Assembly: GCA_046705285.1 (NCBI GenBank)
Contig: JBJKQK010000073.1
Location: forward strand, 34,131-98,130
Direction of reading: 5' to 3'
Origin: SCRD01 sp046705285
Lineage (GTDB): Bacteria > Acidobacteriota > Terriglobia > UBA7540
Length of the DNA stretch: 64,000 nucleotides
Under the pieces are notes generated by a model. That model did not search any database and was not told where the DNA came from. It was given only the letters and a program-made list of their open reading frames with translations. The position numbers were made by a program, and so were the translations under genes. Positions 53,314 to 60,572 of the stretch are shown here, piece by piece (the stretch's first letter is position 1; each line of letters begins with the position of its first letter).

Positions 53314-53454
53314 AAGATCTGGTCCTCCCCTCGCCATCGGATCATCTGGCCACTATTTCGCTCTTAAAGCAGGGCTGCCATGAACGTGCAAGTATACGAC
53401 GGCGTTGCCACTGCAGGCAACGGAGTCCAGCGATTTTAGCCAGCCAGGAAGCTG

Positions 53455-53483
53455 TTGACACAGGCGGGCAGCGTTGGTAGAAT
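53455..53483 (+). promoter_or_regulatory. Near-consensus sigma-70-like promoter of the structured RNA / sulfur cluster
   Basis: A perfect TTGACA (53455-53460), a 17-base spacer and TAGAAT (53478-53483) form one of the strongest promoters in the window. Transcription would start near 53490 and enter the structured RNA, ahead of the sat remnant, the permease and APS reductase. Confidence 0.65.
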
Positions 53484-53489
53484 TATCTG

Positions 53490-53681
53490 GTTTCATAATG
53501 ACAGTCTCGATGCACAAGCCGGTTAATGCCACAGGTGCACAGCGGATATGTTGCTGTACGGGTTCCGTTGGAGGGCGCCGTGTGGCTGGAGATTAACGAC
53601 TTGTAATTCGAACTGCAAGTAGTACTTCTTATACGGACGCCCGCTGACGGATTCAAAACGTCGGCGGGCGTTTTTGTTTTT
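53490..53681 (+). ncRNA. Structured RNA of about 190 nt (riboswitch-like leader, attenuator or small RNA)
   Basis: The segment lies between a strong promoter and an intrinsic terminator, with no sizeable plus-strand ORF. Its predicted core is a long rod. CAAG/CTTG (53515-53518, 53600-53603) is followed by GTTAAT/ATTAAC (53522-53527, 53592-53597), GCCACA/TGTGGC (53528-53533, 53581-53586) and GGTGC/GCGCC (53534-53538, 53575-53579). A multiloop closes it with hairpins ACAGC/GCTGT and ACGG/CCGT. A five-base bulge (TGGAG) and an unpaired TGGAGG lie beside the helices. The terminator at 53638-53681 completes a typical attenuation layout. It matches no riboswitch I know; a stand-alone small RNA (6S-like length) is the alternative. 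Confidence 0.5.
53638..53681 (+). terminator. Intrinsic terminator
   Basis: A 12-base stem, CGCCCGCTGACG (53638-53649) with CGTCGGCGGGCG (53659-53670), contains one T-G wobble and a nine-base loop, then TTTTTGTTTTT (53671-53681). This is the strongest rho-independent terminator seen in the window. It would stop transcripts from 53455 before the sulfur genes unless an alternative RNA fold prevents it. Confidence 0.8.
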
Positions 53682-53747
53682 GGGCGATCCATGACCTGGC
53701 AAGGTGGGCGCGGAACTGAAATCTGATTCTGAGGAGTGAAAGCGGAA

Positions 53748-54071
53748 ATGATCGGACCTCATGGAAAACGGGTCGTCAATTGTTCAGCAGGCGGAGAAAA
53801 AGCCACGGCGCTGGAAGTGGAAGCTCGCAAGTTGAAAATCACGCCACTCTCCTTTAAACACGCTTTTTACTGTCGAGAGTGCGCCGGCATGGCGTCACAA
53901 AAGACCTGCGGCCACGACAAGCAGTCTCGCGTGATGCTGAGCGGCACGCAGGTTAGGGCTGTGCTGCGCGAGGGCGAGCAGTTGCCGGTGGAGTTCACGC
54001 GGCCCGAAGTTGCCGCCGTACTGCACCAGGCGTTTGGGCAGCAACAGAAGCGAGCCGGATGGTCAGGCTGA
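53748..54071 (+). pseudogene. sat: ATP sulfurylase (Sat) with internal deletion of the catalytic core
   Basis: The 107-residue frame joins both ends of sulfate adenylyltransferase. MIGPHGKRVVNCSAGGEK, then ALEVEARKL, matches the Sat N-terminus (I-PHGG-LVN...E...L...A..L). From about residue 34 it continues as the C-terminal zinc-site region: FKHAFYC..C, MASQKTC.H, SGTQVRAVL, FTRPEVAAVL. About 250-300 central residues, with the QxRN-type ATP-binding site, are missing, but the frame is kept. GAGGAG lies upstream of ATG 53748. GTG 53736 is also possible. It either folds as a small zinc-binding remnant or is decayed. It overlaps the next gene, in the APS-reductase cluster. Confidence 0.65.
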
Positions 54072-54841
54072 TGCTCATACCTTTCCTTGCCTTCATCACC
54101 GGCATGCTGGTGGGACTCACTGGAACCGGCGCGGGCGCCATTCTAACGCCGCTCCTGTTGTTGGCGACGCCCTTCCACGCGCTGACCGTGATTGGCACCG
54201 ATCTGATGAGTGGGGCGGTCACCAAGCTGGCGGGGGTCTTTGAACACCGCAAGCTGGGACAGGTTCAATGGAATCTGGCCGGATACCTTCTGGGCGGAAG
54301 CGTTCCTGGCTCGGTTGCGGGCATCCTGTTTATTAACTACATAAAAGCCTGGATGTCTGCGGCCGAGTTGGATCACGTGTTAAAGGTCCTGCTGGGACTG
54401 ACTCTTTTTTCCGTTTCTCTCTTACTGCCGTTCCTGCGCGGGAATAAGGGCTTGAGTCTTACCGGAGCCTCAAATCTCAGTATCTCGAACGGCGGTCTCA
54501 AACTGGTTGCCGTGGGAGCAATTGTGGGCTTCTTGGTCTCGATGACCTCTGTTGGAAGCGGAAGCCTTCTGATGATTTCGCTGCTGGTTCTGGTTCCCTT
54601 GCCATTGGGAAGCCTGGTGGGAACTGACATTCTATTTGGTCTGGTGACCACGGCACTGGCCGGGTCGCTGCACTGGGAGATGGGAAATTTCAACATGAAC
54701 CTTTTCCTTCTGCTGGTCGCAGGCGAGGTGCCGGGAGTCATCATCGGGAGCCGGCTGACGCGCCGGATTCCCGAGTGTTACGTTACCTGGCTGTTCAGCA
54801 TTCTCTATTTTTCGCTGGGGGCGCGTTTACTCGTCGGCTAG
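54059..54841 (+). CDS. TauE/SafE-family sulfite/sulfonate permease
   Basis: The 260-residue membrane protein has about eight helices. LAFITGMLVGLTGTGAGAILTPLLLL and GFLVSMTSVGSGSLLMISLL are the two repeat halves typical of TauE/SafE permeases (both with a Gly-rich turn and a charged/polar entry). These proteins move sulfite, sulfonates or related anions, and next to the sat remnant and APS reductase a sulfite-handling role is likely. Two starts are possible: ATG 54059, which overlaps the sat frame, and ATG 54071, which forms a TGATG overlap with its stop. The latter indicates translational coupling. Export or import direction cannot be told. Confidence 0.85.
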   Translation: MVRLMLIPFLAFITGMLVGLTGTGAGAILTPLLLLATPFHALTVIGTDLMSGAVTKLAGVFEHRKLGQVQWNLAGYLLGGSVPGSVAGILFINYIKAWMSAAELDHVLKVLLGLTLFSVSLLLPFLRGNKGLSLTGASNLSISNGGLKLVAVGAIVGFLVSMTSVGSGSLLMISLLVLVPLPLGSLVGTDILFGLVTTALAGSLHWEMGNFNMNLFLLLVAGEVPGVIIGSRLTRRIPECYVTWLFSILYFSLGARLLVG

Positions 54842-54899
54842 ATGGGGCGTGGGGCGAGGCTCTCCAGGTGTCTCATTCCGAATCGGATGAAAGGAAACC

Positions 54900-55643
54900 A
54901 TGGAACTAGAAACATTGGATACTCCTGAAATTGCAAGATCTCTTGTTGATCGGCAGCCTAGCGAGATCATTCAGTTCGCACTCGAGAACTTTGCGGGTGG
55001 AATTGGGATCAGCTTTAGTGGGGCAGAAGATGTTGTCCTGATCGATATGGCCGCGAAAATCGGCGGCGACTTCCGGGTCTTCTCGCTCGACACCGGCCGG
55101 TTGCACTCCGAAACCTACCAGTTTATCAACAAGGTCCGCGAGCACTACGGCATCCCGGTGGAGGTTTTCTTCCCCAAGCCTGACTCGGTGGAAAATCTGG
55201 TCAAGGCGAAAGGACTGTTTTCGTTTTACGAAGACGGCCACAAGGAGTGCTGTGGAATCCGCAAGGTCGAGCCGCTCAGGCGGGCGCTGGAGAATTTCGA
55301 TGCTTGGATGACCGGCCAGCGACGCGATCAAAGCCCCTCCACTCGCGCGCAGGTGGCCGTGGTTGAGGTCGATCCCGTCTTTTCTTCGCCCGACCGTGAG
55401 CTCATTAAATTCAATCCTCTTGCCAACTGGAGTTCCCAGCAGGTCTGGAGTTACATCCGGGAAAACAATGTTCCCTTCAACCTGCTGCACGAGCGCGGCT
55501 TCGTTTCCATCGGGTGCGAGCCTTGCACCCGGGCAGTTCTTCCCGGCCAGCATGAGCGCGAAGGACGCTGGTGGTGGGAGGATCAGGCCAAGAAAGAGTG
55601 TGGGCTGCACGCGGGCAACGTCACGGACCAGAAGAAACCGTAA
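54900..55643 (+). CDS. cysH: Assimilatory adenylyl-sulfate (APS-type) reductase
   Basis: The 247-residue protein reduces APS to sulfite in sulfate assimilation. Pattern: an adenylyl-binding P-loop-like FSGAEDVVLIDMA near residue 40, LDTGRLHSETYQFI, CysCys117-118 in KECCGIRKVEPLRRAL, Cys206-XX-Cys209 in GCEPCTRAV, and the catalytic Cys234 in KKECGLH. Both Cys pairs are the [4Fe-4S] ligands that distinguish APS reductases from PAPS reductases. It is complete, unlike the preceding sat gene, so an intact ATP sulfurylase must be encoded elsewhere for the pathway to work. It starts 58 bases after the TauE/SafE stop and is probably co-transcribed with it. Confidence 0.93.
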   Translation: MELETLDTPEIARSLVDRQPSEIIQFALENFAGGIGISFSGAEDVVLIDMAAKIGGDFRVFSLDTGRLHSETYQFINKVREHYGIPVEVFFPKPDSVENLVKAKGLFSFYEDGHKECCGIRKVEPLRRALENFDAWMTGQRRDQSPSTRAQVAVVEVDPVFSSPDRELIKFNPLANWSSQQVWSYIRENNVPFNLLHERGFVSIGCEPCTRAVLPGQHEREGRWWWEDQAKKECGLHAGNVTDQKKP

Positions 55644-55754
55644 GGCCTCTGCGAACCTTGCCGCTGGCGGCTTTCAGAGACTCGGGTCTGCGAGGAGAGA
55701 ACTCCTTCTCACCCTGCGCTGGCCAAAACGCGATGGTCCCTGATTCAGTCCGGC

Positions 55755-56885
55755 TTATTCGCCCAAGGCGGACTTGGTCGCTTGGATCTCGTTCGGGCTC
55801 GCCTGGTGCAGGTCTCTATAAAGCCGGCCAGCGATTTCAGCGGCGTGCGGACCGTACATCTGCCGCCCACCCCGCAGCAGGACAACTACAACGTATTTCG
55901 GCCTTGCGTCGGAATAAGAAAGGAACCATCCCAGCCGCGCCCCATCTTCGCTGCACGTGCCTGTTTTCCCCAATATCTGCACGGCGTCGTCATTGGCCAG
56001 ACGAGCCGTCCCATACGTTACCGCAGCCGCCATGCCAGCTCTGATCTCGGGGATCTGTCCCTTAAGATTGGTCAATTGGCGGCGGACCCTGGGCTCGAAG
56101 TGCGCAAGTTGTTCCTTGGTGCGCGGGTACTGGAGGTAGTAAAGTGTTCCGCCATTGGCAATGGCTGAAGCCACGGCAGCCCACTGCAAGGGTGTCACTT
56201 CCATGCCTTTGCCAAGATAGGCTAGGTCGCCGACGCCACCGTCTGCAGGCGGAGCCGTCGGAAATTCTCCGGGCAATTCGCCGGGAATATCCCAACCGGC
56301 TTTATGTCCCAGACCAAATTCGTGCGCGTAACGCGACAGGACTTTGAAACCAACCATCTGGCCGACCTTGTAGAAGAATTCGTTGTTCGAGTGCGCCAGC
56401 GCATCGGTCAAATCCAACGACCAGCGGCGGCCCACATAAATCTTTGTGCTCGGGGTAATAATTCCTTGACTCAAGGCCGCCAGAGCCACGATGGGCTTAA
56501 AGGTGGAGCAGGGCCGGAAAGCGCCGCTCAATGCCAGCTTTTGATTGACGATGGTGAGAATCCGCCCGTCGTTCGGATCGACCACAACAATGCTTCCGTT
56601 CAAGCGGCCCAGCGCCCGGAGTGCGGCTTCGCGCACGGCCATATTTTCGCCTTCGGTATTGTCTCCGGCACCGGGATTGTCGTCGTATGAACTGACACGC
56701 CATGGGCTCCAGTACCGGCGAACATACCGCCGCCGCGTGTGGCGAACCCGCCTGCGAATTTTGGTCCGATGGGTGACAGGAGGAAGTGGCGCCGCCAGTC
56801 CCCGCGGGAGGATCCTCCCTGGAAAAATGTCAATACCTGCCAACCCAATCAGAGCAACAGCCACAACAGCGAATTTCCTCATCAA
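55755..56885 (-). CDS. Penicillin-binding protein transpeptidase, compact form with Arg-rich N-terminus
   Basis: The 376-residue serine transpeptidase has S127-TF-K130 (active Ser and Lys), S166-N-N168, and K307-T-G309-T. These three motifs of the PBP2/FtsI-like transpeptidase fold are all intact, so it should crosslink peptidoglycan (or bind beta-lactams). A signal anchor (about residues 5-20) is followed by an unusual Arg-rich stretch (TKIRRRVRHTRRRYVRRYW). No N-terminal dimerisation or glycosyltransferase domain is present, making it half the usual class B size. It could be a class D beta-lactamase-like or sporulation-type enzyme instead. Expression is on its own strand, convergent with APS reductase. 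Confidence 0.85.
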   Translation of the reverse strand: MMRKFAVVAVALIGLAGIDIFPGRILPRGLAAPLPPVTHRTKIRRRVRHTRRRYVRRYWSPWRVSSYDDNPGAGDNTEGENMAVREAALRALGRLNGSIVVVDPNDGRILTIVNQKLALSGAFRPCSTFKPIVALAALSQGIITPSTKIYVGRRWSLDLTDALAHSNNEFFYKVGQMVGFKVLSRYAHEFGLGHKAGWDIPGELPGEFPTAPPADGGVGDLAYLGKGMEVTPLQWAAVASAIANGGTLYYLQYPRTKEQLAHFEPRVRRQLTNLKGQIPEIRAGMAAAVTYGTARLANDDAVQILGKTGTCSEDGARLGWFLSYSDARPKYVVVVLLRGGRQMYGPHAAEIAGRLYRDLHQASPNEIQATKSALGE

Positions 56886-57020
56886 CGCAGATTAGCTCTC
56901 CTCCGATGTTTTCCAGTATGCCGTGCTATCCTCTCCTTGGTGGTACTGAGAGACCGTGTGCTGGATCGCTCGGCAGCCCTTACCCCACCCACCTGGAGCC
57001 CCAGCCTCATGCCGCTGGGC

Positions 57021-58079
57021 TTACTTCTTATTGCTTCGCGCCGCAGTGGTTTCTGCCGGTTCAGCCTCCTCGTTTTGCACTGGCAAACTCAGGGTCTTGC
57101 GGAGCTCGGCTTCAATTTTCTTGTAAATATCAGGATTCTGAAGCAGGAATTGCCGGGTGTTTTCCCTTCCCTGTCCAATTCTCTCTCCAGCGAACGAATA
57201 CCACGAACCGCTCTTCTCAATCAAGCTCAACCCGACGCCCAGGTCGATCAGGTCTCCTTCCTTTGAAATGCCTTCACCATACAGAATATCGAATTCAGCG
57301 TCCCGGAACGGAGGCGCCAACTTGTTCTTCACCACTTTCACGCGGGTTCGGTTGCCGATCACGTGCTCAGCGTCCTTGATGGAAGCGATCCGGCGAACGT
57401 CCAACCGCACGGAGGAATAGAACTTCAAGGCCCGCCCGCCCGTCGTCGTTTCAGGATTGCCAAACATCACGCCGATCTTTTCCCGGATCTGGTTGATGAA
57501 AACGAGGCAGGTCTTTGATTTTGAAACCAGTGCGGTCAGCTTACGCAGTGCCTGGGACATCAGCCGGGCCTGCAGGCCGGGCATGGAATCGCCCATATCG
57601 CCTTCAAGCTCAGCCCGCGGTACCAACGCCGCAACAGAATCTATCACAATAATGTCGATGGCGTTTGAGCGCACCAGGGCTTCGGCAATTTCCAGCGCTT
57701 GCTCGCCGTAGTCGGGCTGGGAAACCAGCAGGTTGTCGACATCCACTCCCAGCCGGCTGGCATACTTCGCGTCCAGCGCATGCTCAGCGTCAACAAAAGC
57801 CGCCATCCCGCCGCGCTTCTGCGCCTCCGCCACCAGGTGCAGTGCAATTGTTGTCTTGCCACTGGCTTCCGGGCCGTAAACCTCCACCACACGTCCTCGC
57901 GGAACTCCGCCCACGCCCAGTGCTGCGTCCAGCGAAAGCGCCCCCGTAGGAATCACGTCGACAGGAACCAGAGCTTGCTTGGAGCCCAGGCGCATAATGG
58001 AGCCTTTCCCGAACTGTTTTTCAATTTGCGTCAGGGCCAGGTCAATGGCCTTTGTTCGGTCTATTCGGTCTTGTGGCAT
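57021..58079 (-). CDS. recA: DNA recombination and repair protein RecA
   Basis: The 352-residue ATPase pairs homologous DNA and triggers SOS self-cleavage. It starts DRTKAIDLALTQIEKQFGKGSIMRLG. The Walker A is GPEASGKTT (about residues 68-76) and Walker B IDIIVIDSVAALVPRAELEG. MRLGSKQALVPVDVIPTGALSLDAALGVGGVPRGR is the canonical N-terminal core, and loops L1/L2 (GDSMPGLQARLMSQALRKL, INQIREKIGVMFGNPETTTGG) are intact. The C-terminus is acidic (EEAEPAETTAA). A strong GGGAGG lies about eight bases before ATG 58079. It is probably constitutive or SOS-controlled, but no clear LexA box is seen. Confidence 0.98.
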   Translation of the reverse strand: MPQDRIDRTKAIDLALTQIEKQFGKGSIMRLGSKQALVPVDVIPTGALSLDAALGVGGVPRGRVVEVYGPEASGKTTIALHLVAEAQKRGGMAAFVDAEHALDAKYASRLGVDVDNLLVSQPDYGEQALEIAEALVRSNAIDIIVIDSVAALVPRAELEGDMGDSMPGLQARLMSQALRKLTALVSKSKTCLVFINQIREKIGVMFGNPETTTGGRALKFYSSVRLDVRRIASIKDAEHVIGNRTRVKVVKNKLAPPFRDAEFDILYGEGISKEGDLIDLGVGLSLIEKSGSWYSFAGERIGQGRENTRQFLLQNPDIYKKIEAELRKTLSLPVQNEEAEPAETTAARSNKK

Positions 58080-58186
58080 GCTGGAATCCTCCCTTTGTCC
58101 TGCAGGTATCCGCGAACGTTTATGTGCGGCGGCTGGCTGTTCTTGGTGTGTTTTTGCCGTGCGATCTGTGCTGGCTCTGATCTAGG

Positions 58187-59056
58187 CTACGCTTTGGCGT
58201 AATCGTAGAATCCCTTTCCTGATTTGCGTCCCAGCCGGCCCGCCTCCACCATTCTTTCAAGCAGCGGGCATGGCCTGTACTTGGAATCTCGAAACCCTTC
58301 ATAAAGCACTTTCATAATATCCAGGCAGACGTCCAGGCCGATCAGGTCTGCAAGCTCCAGCGGCCCCATCGGGTGGTTCATGCCCAGTTTCATCACGCCA
58401 TCAACCCCTTCGACCCCGGCAACGCCTTCCATCACCGCAAAAACGGCCTCGTTGATCATCGGCATCAACAACCGGTTTGAGACAAACCCTGGAAAATCTC
58501 TGGCACGAATGGGCGTCTTGCCTGCGGAGTTCGCGATCTGCTCGGCCGCCGTTACGGTTTCTTCGGAGGTATCAAACCCGGGAACAACTTCCACCAGTTT
58601 CATCACGGGCACCGGGTTGAAGAAGTGCAGCCCCACAAACTTTGCCGGACGCCGCGTCAGGCTGCCCAGCCGCGTGATGGAAATCGATGAGGTATTGCTG
58701 GCAAAAAGCGCCTCGGGCCCGCAGATCTCTTCCAGCGAGCGGAACACCGCCGCCTTCACGTCAAACTTTTCAGTCACCGCCTCAATCACAACATCTGCGG
58801 AAGCCATGTCGGAAAGCTGGGTAGTGATTTTCAGACGGCTTTCGGCCTGCTGCTTTTCTTCCGCCGTCATCCGCCCTTTCTTCACGTCGCGGTCGAGGCC
58901 GCGCGAAATCCTATCCTTCCCGCGCGCCACCAGTTCCTGCGAGGTGTCGTGCAGAACCACCGGATAGCCACTGCGGATCAACACCTGCGCAATGCCGTGG
59001 CCCATGGTCCCGGCTCCCACAACTCCTGCCAGGCTGATGTTCAAACTTACCTCCAT
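58187..59056 (-). CDS. hbd: 3-hydroxybutyryl-CoA dehydrogenase
   Basis: The 289-residue NAD(P)-dependent enzyme oxidises or reduces (S)-3-hydroxybutyryl-CoA. The N-terminal Rossmann fold has VVGAGTMGHGIAQVL. ASNTSSISITRLG and GLHFFNPVPVMKLVEVV contain the catalytic Ser, His and Asn-region residues of the family, and DFPGFVSNRLLMPMINEA begins the C-terminal substrate domain. It lies 23 bases downstream of the thiolase stop, so the two form an operon that could run beta-oxidation or butanoate/PHB-precursor metabolism. Length is normal. ATG 59056 has GGAGG upstream. Confidence 0.94.
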   Translation of the reverse strand: MEVSLNISLAGVVGAGTMGHGIAQVLIRSGYPVVLHDTSQELVARGKDRISRGLDRDVKKGRMTAEEKQQAESRLKITTQLSDMASADVVIEAVTEKFDVKAAVFRSLEEICGPEALFASNTSSISITRLGSLTRRPAKFVGLHFFNPVPVMKLVEVVPGFDTSEETVTAAEQIANSAGKTPIRARDFPGFVSNRLLMPMINEAVFAVMEGVAGVEGVDGVMKLGMNHPMGPLELADLIGLDVCLDIMKVLYEGFRDSKYRPCPLLERMVEAGRLGRKSGKGFYDYAKA

Positions 59057-59079
59057 CTCAAATTTTGCAGCTAGCGTGA

Positions 59080-60267
59080 CTACCGGACATCTCTCTCAAC
59101 CGCCAGCGCCACGGCGTTACCGCCGCCCAGGCACAGGGCCGCAATGCCACGATGCGCGTTGCGGCGCTCCATCTCATAGAGCAGGTCGACCAGGATGCGC
59201 GTGCCCGAGGCGCCAATCGGATGCCCCAGCGCCACCGCACCGCCATTCACGTTGGTCTTGTTCGGGTCAAGGCCCAGTTGCTCAATGACCGCCACGGCCT
59301 GCACGGCAAATGCTTCATTCAGTTCAATAAGGTCCACTTCATCGAGCTTCCAGCCAGTTTTCTTCAGTAGTATGCGAACGGCGTCCACGGGGGCCATCAT
59401 CACCCATCGCGGCTCAACTCCGCTGACCGCCTGCCCCACAATTCGGGCCATGGCCTTCTTGCCCAGCTCTTGCGCGGTTTCAAGCGAGGTCACCACCGTA
59501 GCCGCGGCGCCGTCATTCGTACCCGGAGCGTTGCCCGCCGTTACCGTTCCGCCCTGCTTGAAGACGGGTTTCAGCCTGGCCAGTTTTTCAAGGGAAGTGT
59601 CTTCGCGCGGCGATTCATCAACTGAAAACTCGCGGGTCTCGCCTTTCTTCACCGGCACGGTGACGGGCACAATCTGGTCTTTCAGCTTGCCGCTCTTGAT
59701 GGCCGCAATCGCGCGCCGGTGGCTCTCCAGCGCATACTCATCCTGCCGCTCGCGCGAAACGTTGTACTTTTCCGCCACCAGCTCGCCGGTCATGCCCATG
59801 TGGAAGTCTTCATACACATCCCACAGGCCGTCCTGGATCATGGAATCGACCAGCGTCTTGTTGCCCAGCCGCAAGCCCTGGCGGGCTCCGGGGACAAGGT
59901 AAGGGCAATTCGTCATGGACTCCATGCCGCCCGCCACCACAATTTCGGTGTTACCGGTCTCGATGCCCTGCGCGGCCAGCACCACGGCCTTCAGTCCCGA
60001 TCCACACACCTTGTTGAGGGTCATCGCGGCCACGCGCGGGTCGAGACCGCCCTTTAGCGCCGCCTGCCGGGCAGGGTTCTGGCCCAGGCCCGCCGAGACC
60101 ACGTTGCCCATGATGACTTCATCCACCTGGGCTGGACCGAGTCCCGCTCGCCGCACCACCTCGCGTACCACGCAAGCTCCGAGGTCCACTGCCGAGAGAG
60201 CAGCGAGCGAGCCTTGAAACTTGCCAATCGGAGTGCGGACGGCGGCAATAATCACCGCTTCTCGCAT
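59080..60267 (-). CDS. Acetyl-CoA acetyltransferase (thiolase)
   Basis: The 395-residue thiolase condenses or cleaves acetoacetyl-CoA. The nucleophile is Cys88 in NKVCGSGLKAV. Later residues are His in ALGHPIGASGTRI, GGG in CLGGGNAVAL with the second Cys, and NEAFAVQAVAVIE. I chose ATG 60267 because it begins MREAVIIAAVRTPIGKFQG, the family N-terminus, with GGAAG six bases upstream. The longer frame from 60375 adds 36 Arg-rich residues with no homology seen. It starts the operon with 3-hydroxybutyryl-CoA dehydrogenase and probably serves fatty-acid or polyhydroxybutyrate metabolism. Confidence 0.93.
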   Translation of the reverse strand: MREAVIIAAVRTPIGKFQGSLAALSAVDLGACVVREVVRRAGLGPAQVDEVIMGNVVSAGLGQNPARQAALKGGLDPRVAAMTLNKVCGSGLKAVVLAAQGIETGNTEIVVAGGMESMTNCPYLVPGARQGLRLGNKTLVDSMIQDGLWDVYEDFHMGMTGELVAEKYNVSRERQDEYALESHRRAIAAIKSGKLKDQIVPVTVPVKKGETREFSVDESPREDTSLEKLARLKPVFKQGGTVTAGNAPGTNDGAAATVVTSLETAQELGKKAMARIVGQAVSGVEPRWVMMAPVDAVRILLKKTGWKLDEVDLIELNEAFAVQAVAVIEQLGLDPNKTNVNGGAVALGHPIGASGTRILVDLLYEMERRNAHRGIAALCLGGGNAVALAVERDVR

Positions 60268-60418
60268 AACTGACTTCCGATTATGTCGCCGGTGGAAGTC
60301 GAAGTCAAGAAAACGAGGCCTGGAACGGCGCATGGTTCTCTTGGCCTCTGCAGAGGAGCTCCGCCGCAGAGACATGCTTTGAACGGCGTGGAAGACGGGG
60401 CGCCTCTACGACCTTGAA

Positions 60419-60446
60419 CCTCAGGACTCGTTTCCAGGTCCTGAGG
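60419..60446. terminator. Terminator-like hairpin
   Basis: CCTCAGGAC (60419-60427) and GTCCTGAGG (60438-60446) form a perfect nine-base stem around a ten-base loop. It lies downstream of the YXWGXW-type gene and upstream of thiolase (both minus strand), so it may end the former's transcript. The T-tract is absent, hence low confidence. Confidence 0.35.
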
Positions 60447-60572
60447 CCTTTCGGTGGGACCTGGTATTGAAGCCTTAGACCTCGTCAGCAGGACCAAAGC
60501 GGTTTGCTGGAAGGGAGGGCGCGGCCGGCTTGCGGGAAATCGTACATTCCCGACCGCGCCCCAACGCTGCAG

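Noticed and set aside
53483..53692. 69-codon minus-strand ORF across the structured RNA
   Set aside because: It lies over stems and terminator, on the opposite strand; composition is arbitrary.
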